A stretch of 29,712 nt of DNA from an uncultured Alphaproteobacteria bacterium (lineage in GTDB: Bacteria > Pseudomonadota > Alphaproteobacteria > Rhizobiales > Pleomorphomonadaceae): assembly GCA_937900425.1 (NCBI GenBank), contig CALCDT010000089.1:1-29712 (forward strand), written 5' to 3'. The notes under the pieces were generated by a model. It saw nothing but the letters and a program-made list of their open reading frames with translations, had not been told where the DNA came from and made no database searches. Position 1 is the first letter of the stretch; each line of letters starts with the position of its first letter. A program made the position numbers and the translations under genes. Below, in pieces: positions 1 through 8,335 of this stretch.

Positions 1-1063
1 CGGCGGCCATCGAGCAGGCGACGCCGACCTCGCCCTGGCAGCCGACCTCGGCGCCCGAGATCGAGGCGTTCATCTTGAAGAGGCCGCCGACGGCGGTGGC
101 GGCGAGCAGGAAGGTGCGCATGCCGGCGGCGTCGGCGCCCTCGCAGAAGTCGCGGTAGTAGCGCAGCACCGCCGGGACGACGCCGGCCGCGCCGTTGGTC
201 GGCGCGGTGACGACCCGCCCGCCGGCGGCGTTCTCCTCGTTGACGGCGATGGCGAAGATCGAGACGTAGTCCATCGGCTCGTGCGGGCGCTTGAGGTTGC
301 GGCCGCGGCCGGCCTCGACCTTCTCGTAGATCCGCCGCGCCCGCCGCTTGACCGAAAGGCCGCCGGGCAGCTCGCCCTCGGCGGCGAGACCGCGGTCGAC
401 GCAGAGCATCATGGTGTCGATGATGCGGGAAAGATGGGTCTCGACCTCCTCGGCCGGGCGCAGGGCGAGTTCGTTGGCCATCACGATGTCGGCGATGGTC
501 TTGCCCGACGCCTCGCCGAATTCGAGCAGCTGTCGGCCGGAGCGGAAGTCGAAGGGAACACGGGTCGCGGTTTCGGCCGGGCTCGCCCCGACCTCCTCCT
601 CGCGCACGACGAAGCCGCCGCCGATCGAGCACCAGCGTTCCTCGGCGACGACGCCGCCGGCGGCGTCGTGGGCGCGGAAGGAGAGGGTGTTGGGGTGCTT
701 GGGGCACTCGGTCACCTCGTCGAAGACGAGATGCTCGCCGCGAACGAAGGGCACGCCCGGGCCGGCCATCAGCCGCAGGCGGCCGCGCTGCTCGATCTCG
801 GCGACGACGGCGTCGGCGCGGTCGGGATCGACGGTCTCGGGGAGTTCGCCGGCGAGGCCGAGGATCACCGCCTTGTCGGTGGCGTGGCCACGCCCGGTCC
901 AGGCCAGCGAGCCGTAGAGGTCGACCCGGACGCTGGCGACGTCGGCCATCCGGCCGGCGGCGGCGAGGGCGGCGACGAAGCCGTGGGCGGCCTTCATCGG
1001 ACCGACCGTGTGCGAGGACGACGGACCGATGCCGATCTTGAACAACTCGAAAATGCTGATCAC
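1..1063 (-). CDS. sdaA: L-serine ammonia-lyase (serine dehydratase), 5' part, cut by the window edge
   Basis: This enzyme deaminates L-serine to pyruvate and ammonia with a [4Fe-4S] cluster in the cytoplasm. The reverse-strand translation from a GTG at 1063 begins MISIFELFKIGIGPSSSHT, the diagnostic start of the single-chain bacterial enzyme. Downstream are NEENAAGGRVVTAPTNGAAG and, at the very left edge, GAEVGCQGEVGVACSM, whose two cysteines match cluster ligands of the family. About 354 residues are visible; the C-terminus, including the last expected cluster cysteine, lies outside. The start is supported by match to family N-termini and an AGAGGAA stretch about 9 nt upstream. A TTGACG (reverse strand, 1122-1117) could be its -35, but no good -10 is visible. 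The regulator gene upstream (1238-1873) points the same way, 174 nt away. Confidence 0.95.
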   Translation of the reverse strand, partial: MISIFELFKIGIGPSSSHTVGPMKAAHGFVAALAAAGRMADVASVRVDLYGSLAWTGRGHATDKAVILGLAGELPETVDPDRADAVVAEIEQRGRLRLMAGPGVPFVRGEHLVFDEVTECPKHPNTLSFRAHDAAGGVVAEERWCSIGGGFVVREEEVGASPAETATRVPFDFRSGRQLLEFGEASGKTIADIVMANELALRPAEEVETHLSRIIDTMMLCVDRGLAAEGELPGGLSVKRRARRIYEKVEAGRGRNLKRPHEPMDYVSIFAIAVNEENAAGGRVVTAPTNGAAGVVPAVLRYYRDFCEGADAAGMRTFLLAATAVGGLFKMNASISGAEVGCQGEVGVACSMAA

Positions 1064-1237
1064 CGGCGCGCGTTCCTCTGCTCGTCCGCCCCGATTGGAA
1101 ATCGTCGCCGGGCCGGCGTCAACCGGCGGCCGTCCGCCGCCAGGCTCGATGTTCCACGGCGGCGCGGCGAGAGCCTGTCGATTTCGGACGTCGGTGTTGT
1201 GAAAAGGCGACGGCGGGCGGGGCCGGGCGGTGCGCCG

Positions 1238-1873
1238 TCACCGATCCGCGTCGGACGGCGGGCGCCGCAGCAGCGCCTCGAGGCGGGCGACGACGCGCTC
1301 CATCTCGCTCTCCCCCAGCGGATTGGTGTCGAAGAGGTCGAGCGAGGCGAGGCCCTCCATGGCGAGGAAGGCGATCAGCGACAGGTCGGGGTCGTCGTCG
1401 GCCGCCATCGCCGCCAGCAGCTCGGCGTTGTAGGCGCGCAGGGTGTCGAGCAGGGAGGGATCCTCGGCGATCGCGGCGAGGATGCCGGCCGGCGGCGGGC
1501 CGACCCGGCTGCAGACCGCGAGCGAGGCGGCGAGGTGGCCGCGGCAGGCGCGGTTGGGTTCGCCCTCGCCGAGCGCGGCGCGGCGGGCGACGCTCTCCTC
1601 GCGCAGCGTCTCGACATAGTCGGCGATCACGGCGTGGAGCAGTTCGCGCTTGGTGCGGAAGTTGTAGAGCAGGCCGCCCTTGGAGATGGCGGCGCGCTCG
1701 GCCACCGCGTCGAGCGACAGCCGCGCCGCGCCCTCGCAGCGGATGAGGTCGCCAGCCGCCGAGACGATGCGGTCGCGCGAACTCGGCCGCCCGCGCGCCT
1801 TGCGGCCGTCCGTCCGGCCGCCGCAGCATCCCGCCTCGCCGGTCTTCACGTCGTCTGTGGTATCGTCTGTCAC
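1238..1873 (-). CDS. TetR/AcrR-family transcriptional regulator, likely repressor of the adjacent RND pump
   Basis: A TetR-type DNA-binding domain lies near the N-terminus: RDRIVSAAGDLIRCEGAARL, then LDAVAERAAISKGGLLYNFR and KRELLHAVIADYVE, the usual three-helix fold ending in the K-G-LLYNF-KRELL recognition segment. The rest is a helical ligand-binding half that I cannot match to a known effector. I chose the GTG at 1873 (211 residues), with GAGGA about 11 nt upstream, because the stretch before it, back to an ATG at 1969, is Arg/Pro/Ala-rich, looks non-coding and has no ribosome site; the ATG would give 243 residues. The short run before the helix-turn-helix contains an unusual GCCGG. It is divergent from the efflux operon starting at 2301, the classic layout for local repression, and a palindrome in that operon's promoter is the candidate operator. 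Confidence 0.88.
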   Translation of the reverse strand: MTDDTTDDVKTGEAGCCGGRTDGRKARGRPSSRDRIVSAAGDLIRCEGAARLSLDAVAERAAISKGGLLYNFRTKRELLHAVIADYVETLREESVARRAALGEGEPNRACRGHLAASLAVCSRVGPPPAGILAAIAEDPSLLDTLRAYNAELLAAMAADDDPDLSLIAFLAMEGLASLDLFDTNPLGESEMERVVARLEALLRRPPSDADR

Positions 1874-2071
1874 GTCGTCGCGATCCTCGATCGCCGGCGG
1901 CGGAGCGGGGCGGGACCGCCGTGGCGCGTCCCTTGCCGACCTCTCCGCATCCGGCACCCTGCCGTCCATGATGCGTCGCGGCTTCGCTGGCCGGCACTCC
2001 TGCGGACCTCCGTCCGGGGGGTGCGCCGGCGCCCGTGCCGCGTTATGTTGCCCTGCGGCAACAATCCTTCG

Positions 2072-2093
2072 GGCTCCGGAAAAAACCGGAGCC
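2072..2093. repeat. Perfect inverted repeat with an A6 loop upstream of the efflux promoter
   Basis: GGCTCCGG (2072-2079), six A residues, then CCGGAGCC (2086-2093) form an 8-bp perfect stem immediately upstream of the -35 element. There is no T-tract after the stem on the + strand, so it does not look like a rightward terminator. It may be a second protein-binding site or a DNA structure within the tetR/efflux intergenic region. Apart from this and the promoter below, I see nothing recognisable in 1874-2300. Confidence 0.5.
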
Positions 2094-2099
2094 GGATCG

Positions 2100-2128
2100 T
2101 TGACAAGACCGTCCGGACGGTACAGTAA
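2100..2128 (+). promoter_or_regulatory. Promoter with an embedded operator palindrome for the RND efflux operon
   Basis: A consensus -35 TTGACA lies at 2100-2105 and a reasonable -10 TACAGT at 2121-2126 (15-nt spacer; a CAGTAA at 2123-2128 would give 17 nt). The spacer holds a perfect 14-bp palindrome, ACCGTCCGGACGGT (2108-2121). A palindrome between -35 and -10 is where TetR-family repressors usually bind to block polymerase, and a TetR-type gene is divergent next door. Transcription from here would leave a leader of roughly 165 nt before the ATG at 2301. Binding by the local regulator is inferred. Confidence 0.6.
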
Positions 2129-2300
2129 TGGGGCGCGTTGTCAAGAACGGGCGCCGCCGCCCGGCGCGTTCCGGCCCATTTCGACGATCGATAGGCTCCT
2201 TCGCGGCGGCCGCCGGCCTTTGCCGGCAGGCCAAGACGGCGTTGGGCCCGCGTCGACGGCGCCTCGCGTTTTTTGTTTCGATCTTCGGAGCCTGTCGCTC

Positions 2301-3446
2301 ATGGTCAAGAGATTCATCATCGCCGTCGTGCTGATCGCGATCGTCTGCGGCGGTCTCGTCGGCTTCAATCTGTTCCGGGCGCAGATGATCGACCAGTTCT
2401 TCGCCAACATGCCGGTGCAGACGGTCACGGTGTCGGCCACCGAGGCGCAGCCGACCACCTGGACGCCGGGCATCGACGCCATCGGCACCATCGTCGCCCG
2501 CCAGGGCGTCGACGTCGCCGCCGAGACCGGCGGCGTCGTCAAGGAGATCGCCTTCTCCGCCAACCAGCACGTCGAGGCCGGGGCGGTGCTGGTCCAGATC
2601 GACGACGCCATCGAACAGGCCAACCTGATCGCCGCCAATGCAGCGGTGACCCGCGACCAGCAGGCGCTCGACCGCGCCCAGCAGCTGACCAAGCGCGGCA
2701 TCGCGTCGGCCGCCGACCTCGAGACCGCCCAGGCCTCGCTCGACGCCTCGCGCTCGCAGCTCGAGAGCCTGCAGGCGACTCTCGACCAGAAGAGCATCAA
2801 GGCGCCCTTCGCCGGCACCATCGGCATCCCGAAGATCGACGTCGGCCAGTATCTGACCGCCGGCACCGCCGTGGCGACGCTGCAGGATCTCGACACCATG
2901 AAGGTCGACTTCACGGTGCCCGAGCAGCGCCTGCCCGAGATCGAGATCGGCCAGCCGGTGAAGCTCGGCCTCTCCGCCGACGTGATGCCCTACGCGGGCA
3001 AGATCACCGGCATCGACCCGAAGATCGATCCGTCCTCGCGCCTCGTCGCGGTCCAGGCCGAGGTCGACAACTCCGACGGGCGCCTGCGCCCCGGCCAGTT
3101 CGCCCACGTCCGCGTCGTGCTGCCCTCGGAAGAGGACATCATCACCCTGCCGCAGACCGCGGTGATCACCAGCCTCTACGGCTCCTACGTCTACGTCGTG
3201 AAGGAGAAGCCGCCGGAAGAGGGCGCGAGCGCGGAGGGCGAGAAGGCCGAGCCGACGCTGGCCGTCTCCCAGGTCTTCGTCACCACCGGCCGCCGCTCGG
3301 GCGCCAGCATCGAGATCGTCAAGGGCGTCGCCGCCGGCGACCGCGTCGTCACCGCCGGCCAGAACCGCCTGTCCAACGGCAGCGTCGTCGCCGTCGACAA
3401 CACCGTGGACCCGGCCAACATGACCGCGGAAGGGGCCCGTCCGTGA
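2301..3446 (+). CDS. RND efflux periplasmic adaptor (membrane fusion protein)
   Basis: This is the adaptor subunit that links an inner-membrane RND pump to an outer-membrane channel. The 381-residue product starts with a short basic N-terminus and one hydrophobic segment (about residues 4-24), serving as membrane anchor or signal. A biotinyl-lipoyl-like half follows (VAAETGGVVKEIAFSANQHV), then a helical hairpin rich in Ala/Gln/Leu (about 110-170), the second lipoyl half (KAPFAGTIGIPKIDVGQYL), and a beta-barrel and membrane-proximal part (LRPGQFAHVRVVLP). The ATG at 2301 has GGAG about 11 nt upstream and places the hydrophobic segment at the terminus. Its stop overlaps the GTG of the pump gene by 4 nt, so the two are translationally coupled. 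No outer-membrane factor gene follows, so the pump probably uses a TolC-like channel encoded elsewhere. Confidence 0.93.
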   Translation: MVKRFIIAVVLIAIVCGGLVGFNLFRAQMIDQFFANMPVQTVTVSATEAQPTTWTPGIDAIGTIVARQGVDVAAETGGVVKEIAFSANQHVEAGAVLVQIDDAIEQANLIAANAAVTRDQQALDRAQQLTKRGIASAADLETAQASLDASRSQLESLQATLDQKSIKAPFAGTIGIPKIDVGQYLTAGTAVATLQDLDTMKVDFTVPEQRLPEIEIGQPVKLGLSADVMPYAGKITGIDPKIDPSSRLVAVQAEVDNSDGRLRPGQFAHVRVVLPSEEDIITLPQTAVITSLYGSYVYVVKEKPPEEGASAEGEKAEPTLAVSQVFVTTGRRSGASIEIVKGVAAGDRVVTAGQNRLSNGSVVAVDNTVDPANMTAEGARP

Positions 3447-6400
3447 ACTTCTCCGAACTCTTCATCCGCCGGCCGGTCCTCTCCACCGTCGTCAGCCTGC
3501 TGATCCTGCTGCTCGGCGTGCAGGGCATCTTCAACATGTCGATCCGGCAGTATCCGGAAGTGGAGGAGACGGTGGTGTCCGTCTCCACCACCTATCCCGG
3601 CGCCGCTTCGGATCTGATCCAGGGCTTCATCACCACGCCGATCGCCAAGGCCGTCGCCTCGGCCGAGGGCGTCGACTACATCACCTCGTCCTCGCGCCAG
3701 TCGGTGTCGCAGGTCCAGGTCCACATGCGCCTCAACTCCGACCCGGACGCGGCGCTGACCGAGGTGATCTCCAAGGTCCAGCAGGTCCGCGGCGAGCTGC
3801 CGGACGAATCCGACGACCCGGTGATCCAGAAGGGCACCGGCCAGCAGTTCGCGCTGATGTACCTGACGCTGCAGAGCGACGTGATGAACGCCCAGCAGCT
3901 GACGGAATTCATCACCCGCGTCGTCCAGCCGCGCTTCGCCACCGTGCCCGGCGTCGCCGACGCCCAGGTGCTCGGCGGCCAGGACTTCGCGATGCGGGTC
4001 TGGATCGACCCCACCCGGCTCGCCTCGCGCCAGGTGACGGCGAGCGAGGTCTACGCCGCGATCTCCAATTCGAACTTCCTGTCGGCGCCCGGCAAGACCA
4101 AGAACGACTTCGTCGCCTATTCGATCGAGACCCAGACCACCCTGCAGATGCCGGACGCCTTCGGCGCCCTGCCGATCCGCTCGAACGGCGACGAGGTCGT
4201 GCGCCTGCGCGACGTCGCCTCGATCGAGCTCGCCGCCGAGAGCGACGAGGTCAAGGTCCGCTTCAACGGCAAGGAAGGCGTCTTCCTCGGCATCTTCGCC
4301 TCGCCCTCGGCCAACCCGCTCGACACCGCCGCGGCGGTGACGGCCGAGGTGCCGCAGATCCAGGCCGACATGCCCGAGGGCACGCGGATCGAGATCGTCT
4401 ACGATTCGACCAAGTTCATCACCGCCTCGATCGAGGAGGTGTTCAAGACCATCGGCGAGGCCGTGGTCATCGTCGTCGTCGTCATCCTGCTGTTCCTCGG
4501 CTCGTTCCGCTCGGTGGTGATCCCGATCGTCACCATTCCGCTGTCGCTGGTCGGCGTCTGCTTCCTGCTCTACGCCCTCGACTATTCGCTGAACACGCTG
4601 ACCCTGCTCGCCATGGTTCTGGCGATCGGCCTCGTCGTCGACGACGCCATCGTCGTGGTGGAGAACATCCACCGCCACATCGAGGAGGGGCTGAAACCGC
4701 TCAACGCCGCCATCGTCGGCATGCGCGAGATCTTCGGGCCGGTGGTGGCGATGACGATCACCCTCGCCGCGGTCTACGCGCCGATCGCCTTCACCCAGGG
4801 CCTCACCGGCTCGCTGTTCCGCGAGTTCGCGCTCGCGCTCGCCGGCTCGGTGATCATCTCCGGCCTCGTCGCGGTGACGCTGTCGCCGATGATGGCGGCG
4901 CGGCTGCTGACCTCGGGCGGCGGCCGCTTCCAGAACGCCGTCGACCACACCTTCGAGGGGCTCGCCAACTGGTACGGCCGCCGGCTGGAGGGCTCGCTGC
5001 TCTACCGCCCGGTGACGCTGCTGGTCGTCGTCGCCCTCCTCGCCACCACCGGCTACCTGTTCCTCAACACGACGAGCGAACTGGCGCCGGAGGAGGACCA
5101 GGGCTTCATGTTCGGCGTGGTCTCGGGTCCGCAATACGCGACCTCGGACTACACCTCGATGTACGTCGACCAGATCCAGGGGCCGCTGGTGGAGGACATC
5201 CCGGAGATCGAGGCGCGCTTCTCGATCACCGGCGCCGACGCCGGCAACGAGGGCTTCGCCGGCTTCGGCCTCGTGCCCTGGGGCGAGCGCGAGCGCAGCC
5301 AGGCCGAGGTGATGCAGGAGATCCAGGGGCGCCTCGGCAGGAACGCCGGCCTCGAGGCCTTCGTCTTCGCCCCGCCGACCCTGCCGGGCTCGGGCGGCGG
5401 CCTGCCGATCCAGTATGTCGTGCAGTCGACCAACGACGCCGACCGCGTCTTCGAGATCGCCGACGAGATCCAGAAGAAGGCCCAGGCCTCGGGCAAGTTC
5501 ATCATCGTCCAGAACTCGCTGTCCTTCACGGCGCCGAAGGTGCGCGTCGTCATCGACCGCGACCGCGCCGCCGCCCTCGGCGTCACGGTGAGCGAAATCG
5601 GCACGACGCTGAACCTGCTCGTCGGCGGCAACTCGATCGCCAAGTTCGACCGGGAGTCGCGCTCCTACGACATCATCACCCAGGTTCCGCAGAAATACCG
5701 GCAGAACCCGGAGAATCTGCGCGACTTCTTCGTCCGCAGCCAGTCGGGCGCCATGGTGCCGCTGTCTTCGGTGGTCTCCATCGAGACCATCGCCTCGGCC
5801 CCCGCGATCGAGCAGTTCAACCAGCTCAACTCGGCGACGATCTCGGCGCTGCCGCTGCCGACCGTCTCGACCGGCGACGGCCTCGCCACCCTCGAGCAGA
5901 TCGGCCGCGAGGTGATGCCGGCGGGCTATTTCGTCGAATACGCCGGGCAGTCGCGCCTCGAGAAGGAGGCCGGCAACACGCTGCTGATCGCCTTCGGCGC
6001 GGCCATCGTCGTGATCTACCTGGTGCTCGCCGCCCAGTTCGAGAGCTTCCGCGACCCGCTGATCATCATGATGAGCGTGCCGCTGTCGATCTTCGGTGCG
6101 ATCGTCTTCCTCAACGTCGGCCTCGGCACGCTCAACATCTACACCCAGGTCGGCATCATCACGCTCGTCGGGCTGATCACCAAGCACGGCATCCTGATGG
6201 TCGAGTTCGCCAACCAGCTGCGCGAGGGCAAGGCGCACCTCTCCAAGCACGACGCCATCGTCGAATCGGCCAAGGTGCGCCTGCGCCCGATCCTGATGAC
6301 CACGGCGGCGATGGTGGTCGGCATGGTGCCGCTGATCCTCGCCGAGGGCGCCGGCGCCGCCGCGCGCTACTCGATCGGCCTCGTCATCGCCACGGGCATG

Positions 6401-6526
6401 TCGATCGGCACGCTGTTCACGCTGTTCGTGGTGCCGATGTTCTACACTTTCCTCGGCCACCCCGACCGGGTTCACGAGGACGAGGACGAGGTCGTGCCGC
6501 ACGTCGCCCACGCCCCGGCCGAGTGA
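3443..6526 (+). CDS. RND multidrug efflux permease, HAE1/AcrB type
   Basis: This is the proton-driven inner-membrane pump of a tripartite efflux system. The 1027-residue length is typical. The N-terminus MNFSELFIRRPVLSTVV is the family start, with TM1 following. TM4 carries LVVDDAIVVVENI with the proton-relay aspartates D400/D401, and TM10 carries LVGLITKHGILMVEF with K914, so the relay appears intact. Large periplasmic loops lie between TM1-2 and TM7-8, and the two halves repeat. The GTG start overlaps the adaptor stop (GTGA at 3443-3446). Sequence features place it in the drug-exporting HAE1 group and not the heavy-metal group, but the substrate cannot be read from sequence. The C-terminus is an acidic tail rich in Asp/Glu/His. 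The operon ends at the hairpin terminator 42 nt downstream. Confidence 0.96.
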   Translation: MNFSELFIRRPVLSTVVSLLILLLGVQGIFNMSIRQYPEVEETVVSVSTTYPGAASDLIQGFITTPIAKAVASAEGVDYITSSSRQSVSQVQVHMRLNSDPDAALTEVISKVQQVRGELPDESDDPVIQKGTGQQFALMYLTLQSDVMNAQQLTEFITRVVQPRFATVPGVADAQVLGGQDFAMRVWIDPTRLASRQVTASEVYAAISNSNFLSAPGKTKNDFVAYSIETQTTLQMPDAFGALPIRSNGDEVVRLRDVASIELAAESDEVKVRFNGKEGVFLGIFASPSANPLDTAAAVTAEVPQIQADMPEGTRIEIVYDSTKFITASIEEVFKTIGEAVVIVVVVILLFLGSFRSVVIPIVTIPLSLVGVCFLLYALDYSLNTLTLLAMVLAIGLVVDDAIVVVENIHRHIEEGLKPLNAAIVGMREIFGPVVAMTITLAAVYAPIAFTQGLTGSLFREFALALAGSVIISGLVAVTLSPMMAARLLTSGGGRFQNAVDHTFEGLANWYGRRLEGSLLYRPVTLLVVVALLATTGYLFLNTTSELAPEEDQGFMFGVVSGPQYATSDYTSMYVDQIQGPLVEDIPEIEARFSITGADAGNEGFAGFGLVPWGERERSQAEVMQEIQGRLGRNAGLEAFVFAPPTLPGSGGGLPIQYVVQSTNDADRVFEIADEIQKKAQASGKFIIVQNSLSFTAPKVRVVIDRDRAAALGVTVSEIGTTLNLLVGGNSIAKFDRESRSYDIITQVPQKYRQNPENLRDFFVRSQSGAMVPLSSVVSIETIASAPAIEQFNQLNSATISALPLPTVSTGDGLATLEQIGREVMPAGYFVEYAGQSRLEKEAGNTLLIAFGAAIVVIYLVLAAQFESFRDPLIIMMSVPLSIFGAIVFLNVGLGTLNIYTQVGIITLVGLITKHGILMVEFANQLREGKAHLSKHDAIVESAKVRLRPILMTTAAMVVGMVPLILAEGAGAAARYSIGLVIATGMSIGTLFTLFVVPMFYTFLGHPDRVHEDEDEVVPHVAHAPAE

Positions 6527-6567
6527 GGCCTGAGCGGGCGTCGGCCGGTCAGGCCCTGTGAAATCGA

Positions 6568-6597
6568 GCCACGGCCCTCGGCGGCCGTGGCTTTTTT
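6568..6597 (+). terminator. Intrinsic terminator of the efflux operon
   Basis: A perfect 9-bp GC-rich stem, GCCACGGCC (6568-6576) with GGCCGTGGC (6583-6591), has a 6-nt loop and is followed directly by six T residues (6592-6597). It sits 42 nt past the permease stop and before hutI, so it separates the two transcription units. Confidence 0.93.
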
Positions 6598-6654
6598 CGT
6601 CGCCGGCGCTAACGTGGACGTCATCTCCCCTCCCTCCTCGCCGAAAGGCCGCCG

Positions 6655-7863
6655 ATGCAGACCCTCTGGACCAACGCCCGCCTCGCAACGATGGACCCCG
6701 CCCGCGGCGGGCTCGGGATCGTCGAGGACGGCGCCGTCCTCGCCGAGGACGGGCGGATCGTCCGGGTAGGCCCGGCGAGCGAGATGCCGCCGGCCGATGG
6801 CGAGCGAGCGGTCGTCGACCTTGCCGGGCGCTGGGTGACGCCGGGGCTGGTCGACTGCCACACCCACCTCGTCCATGGCGGCGACCGGGCGATGGAATTC
6901 GAGATGCGGCTCGCCGGGGCGAGCTACGAGGAGGTGGCCCGGGCCGGCGGCGGCATCGTCTCCACCGTGGCGGCGACGCGGGCGGCGAGCGAGGACGACC
7001 TCGTCGCCTCGGCGCTGCCCCGGCTCGACGCGCTGCTGGCCGAGGGCGTCACCACGGTCGAGATCAAGTCCGGCTACGGGCTCGATCTCGAGAGCGAGCT
7101 CAGGATGCTGCGGGCGGCTCGCCGGCTCGCCGGCCTGCGCGAGGTCTCCGTCGCCACCACCTGCCTCGCCGCCCACGCCTTCCCGCCGGAATATTCCGCC
7201 GACCACGCCGGCTACGTCCGCCTCGTCGTCGACGAGATCCTGCCCGCGGTCGCCGCCGAGGGGCTCGCCGACGCGGTCGACGCCTTCATGGAGGGCATCG
7301 CCTTTTCCGAGGACGAGACGACGGCGGTGTTCTCGGCGGCCGAGGCGCTCGGCCTGCCGGTGAAGCTCCACGCCGACCAGCTCTCCGACCTCGGCGGCGC
7401 GGCGCTCGCGGCCGCCTTCGGCGCGCTCTCGGTCGACCATGTCGAATACACCGGCGAGGCGGGCGTCGCGGCGATGGCGGCGGCGGGCTCGGTGGCGGTG
7501 ATGCTGCCGGGCGCCTTCTACACGATCCGCGAGACGCGGGTGCCTCCGGTCGACCTCTTCCGCCGCCACGGCGTGCCGCTCGCCGTCGCCACCGACTGCA
7601 ACCCCGGCACCGCGCCGCTGACCTCGCTGCTGCTCGCCATGAACATGGCCGCGACCCTTTTTCGCCTCACCGTCGAGGAATGCCTCGTCGGCGTGACGCG
7701 CAACGCCGCCCGCGCCCTCGGCCGGCAGGACGACATCGGCACCCTCGAACCCGGCAAGCGTTGCGACCTCGCGATCTGGGACGTCGAGCGTCCGGCCGAA
7801 CTCGTCTACCGCATGGGCTTCAACCCGCTGTGGGGGCGGGTGGTGGCGGGGCGGGTGGTCTGA
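6655..7863 (+). CDS. hutI: Imidazolonepropionase
   Basis: This enzyme opens 4-imidazolone-5-propanoate to N-formimino-L-glutamate, the third step of histidine degradation. The 402-residue protein is an amidohydrolase-fold enzyme: VDCHTHLVHGG provides metal ligands H69 and H71, KLHADQLSD provides H239, and ATDCNPGTAPL provides D314. The GDRAMEFEMRLAGASYEE segment is typical of HutI. The ATG at 6655 has AAAGG 6 nt upstream. The gene follows the terminator of the efflux operon and precedes hutG by 472 nt, a gap filled by a heptamer tract and a long inverted repeat. No hutH, hutU or hutC is present, so the rest of the pathway is elsewhere. Confidence 0.97.
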   Translation: MQTLWTNARLATMDPARGGLGIVEDGAVLAEDGRIVRVGPASEMPPADGERAVVDLAGRWVTPGLVDCHTHLVHGGDRAMEFEMRLAGASYEEVARAGGGIVSTVAATRAASEDDLVASALPRLDALLAEGVTTVEIKSGYGLDLESELRMLRAARRLAGLREVSVATTCLAAHAFPPEYSADHAGYVRLVVDEILPAVAAEGLADAVDAFMEGIAFSEDETTAVFSAAEALGLPVKLHADQLSDLGGAALAAAFGALSVDHVEYTGEAGVAAMAAAGSVAVMLPGAFYTIRETRVPPVDLFRRHGVPLAVATDCNPGTAPLTSLLLAMNMAATLFRLTVEECLVGVTRNAARALGRQDDIGTLEPGKRCDLAIWDVERPAELVYRMGFNPLWGRVVAGRVV

Positions 7864-7866
7864 GGG

Positions 7867-7950
7867 GTCGGCAGTCGGTGGTCGGGAGCGCGGTGTGCGG
7901 CGGTCGGCGGTCGGCGGTCGGGGGGCGGAGGTTGGAGGTCGGGGGGGCGG
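7867..7950. repeat. Degenerate heptamer tandem tract (GTCGGNN)
   Basis: Directly after the hutI stop, the sequence can be written as about eleven consecutive 7-nt units: GTCGGCA, GTCGGTG, GTCGGGA, GCGCGGT, GTGCGGC, GGTCGGC twice, GGTCGGG and further decayed units. A similar tract lies at 29322-29465. It is G-rich on the + strand and could form G-quadruplex-like structures, or it may simply be slippage-grown low-complexity DNA. Confidence 0.6.
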
Positions 7951-7992
7951 GGCGCGCGGTGAGCGTCGATGTCGAGAGGCCGTGCCGTGCGG

Positions 7993-8157
7993 CTCACCCC
8001 TCTCCCTGTCCCTCCCCCACAAGGGGGGAGGGGACGCCGGATTCGCAGGTCTTTCGTGTCGCGACGTCTCGGTTCGGCGCACCGCCTGAAGAACACTCCG
8101 GAGAAGCCTTCACGGTCCCCTCCCCCCTTGTGGGGGAGGGACAGGGAGAGGGGTGGG
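7993..8157. repeat. Family B long inverted repeat, copy 1
   Basis: Two near-identical complementary arms of about 42 nt lie at 7994-8035 and 8115-8156. The left is C-rich (CCTCTCCCTGTCCC) then G-rich (AAGGGGGGAGGGGAC); the right is its reverse complement. They flank a core of about 79 nt. The core start (GACGCCGGATTC) and CTTTCGTRTCG recur in the copy at 13238-13414 and the fragment at 13053-13118. It lies inside the likely hutI-hutG transcript, where it would form a strong hairpin that could attenuate hutG or stabilise upstream mRNA. Confidence 0.8.
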
Positions 8158-8335
8158 CGACGAGGAAGGGCCGCGCGAAGATCATGCGGGAACCGACCAG
8201 CGCGGAACCAGGGCCGAGGCGGGACGAGGGGGCTGCCATACGGTTGCCCGTCGATCGCCCGGCATCGCCGGGGCCGCGCTGTTCCCGTCCATTCCGCCCG
8301 CCGACGACTTGAAGCAACATGCATGAGGACCGCAG

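Noticed and set aside
2072..2093. Hairpin considered as a terminator
   Set aside because: No T-tract follows the stem on the + strand and it sits directly upstream of a promoter with no gene ending there on that strand.
281..2128. Long + strand open frame across sdaA and the tetR-type gene
   Set aside because: It lies antisense to two genes with clear family motifs and crosses their intergenic region; the protein looks random.
2128..2334. Small + strand ORF in the efflux leader, possible leader peptide
   Set aside because: It starts inside the -10 region, lacks a ribosome site and runs out of frame into the adaptor gene; Arg/Pro-rich composition suggests chance.
3191..6688. Very long open frame on the - strand opposite the RND pump
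   Set aside because: It is antisense to a well-supported gene with intact motifs; its translation is Asp/His/Arg/Gly-rich without domains, a normal by-product of high GC content.
7993..8157. CRISPR-like repeats in the intergenic regions
   Set aside because: The repeats are dispersed palindromic pairs, not regularly spaced identical direct repeats with unique spacers, and no cas gene is present.
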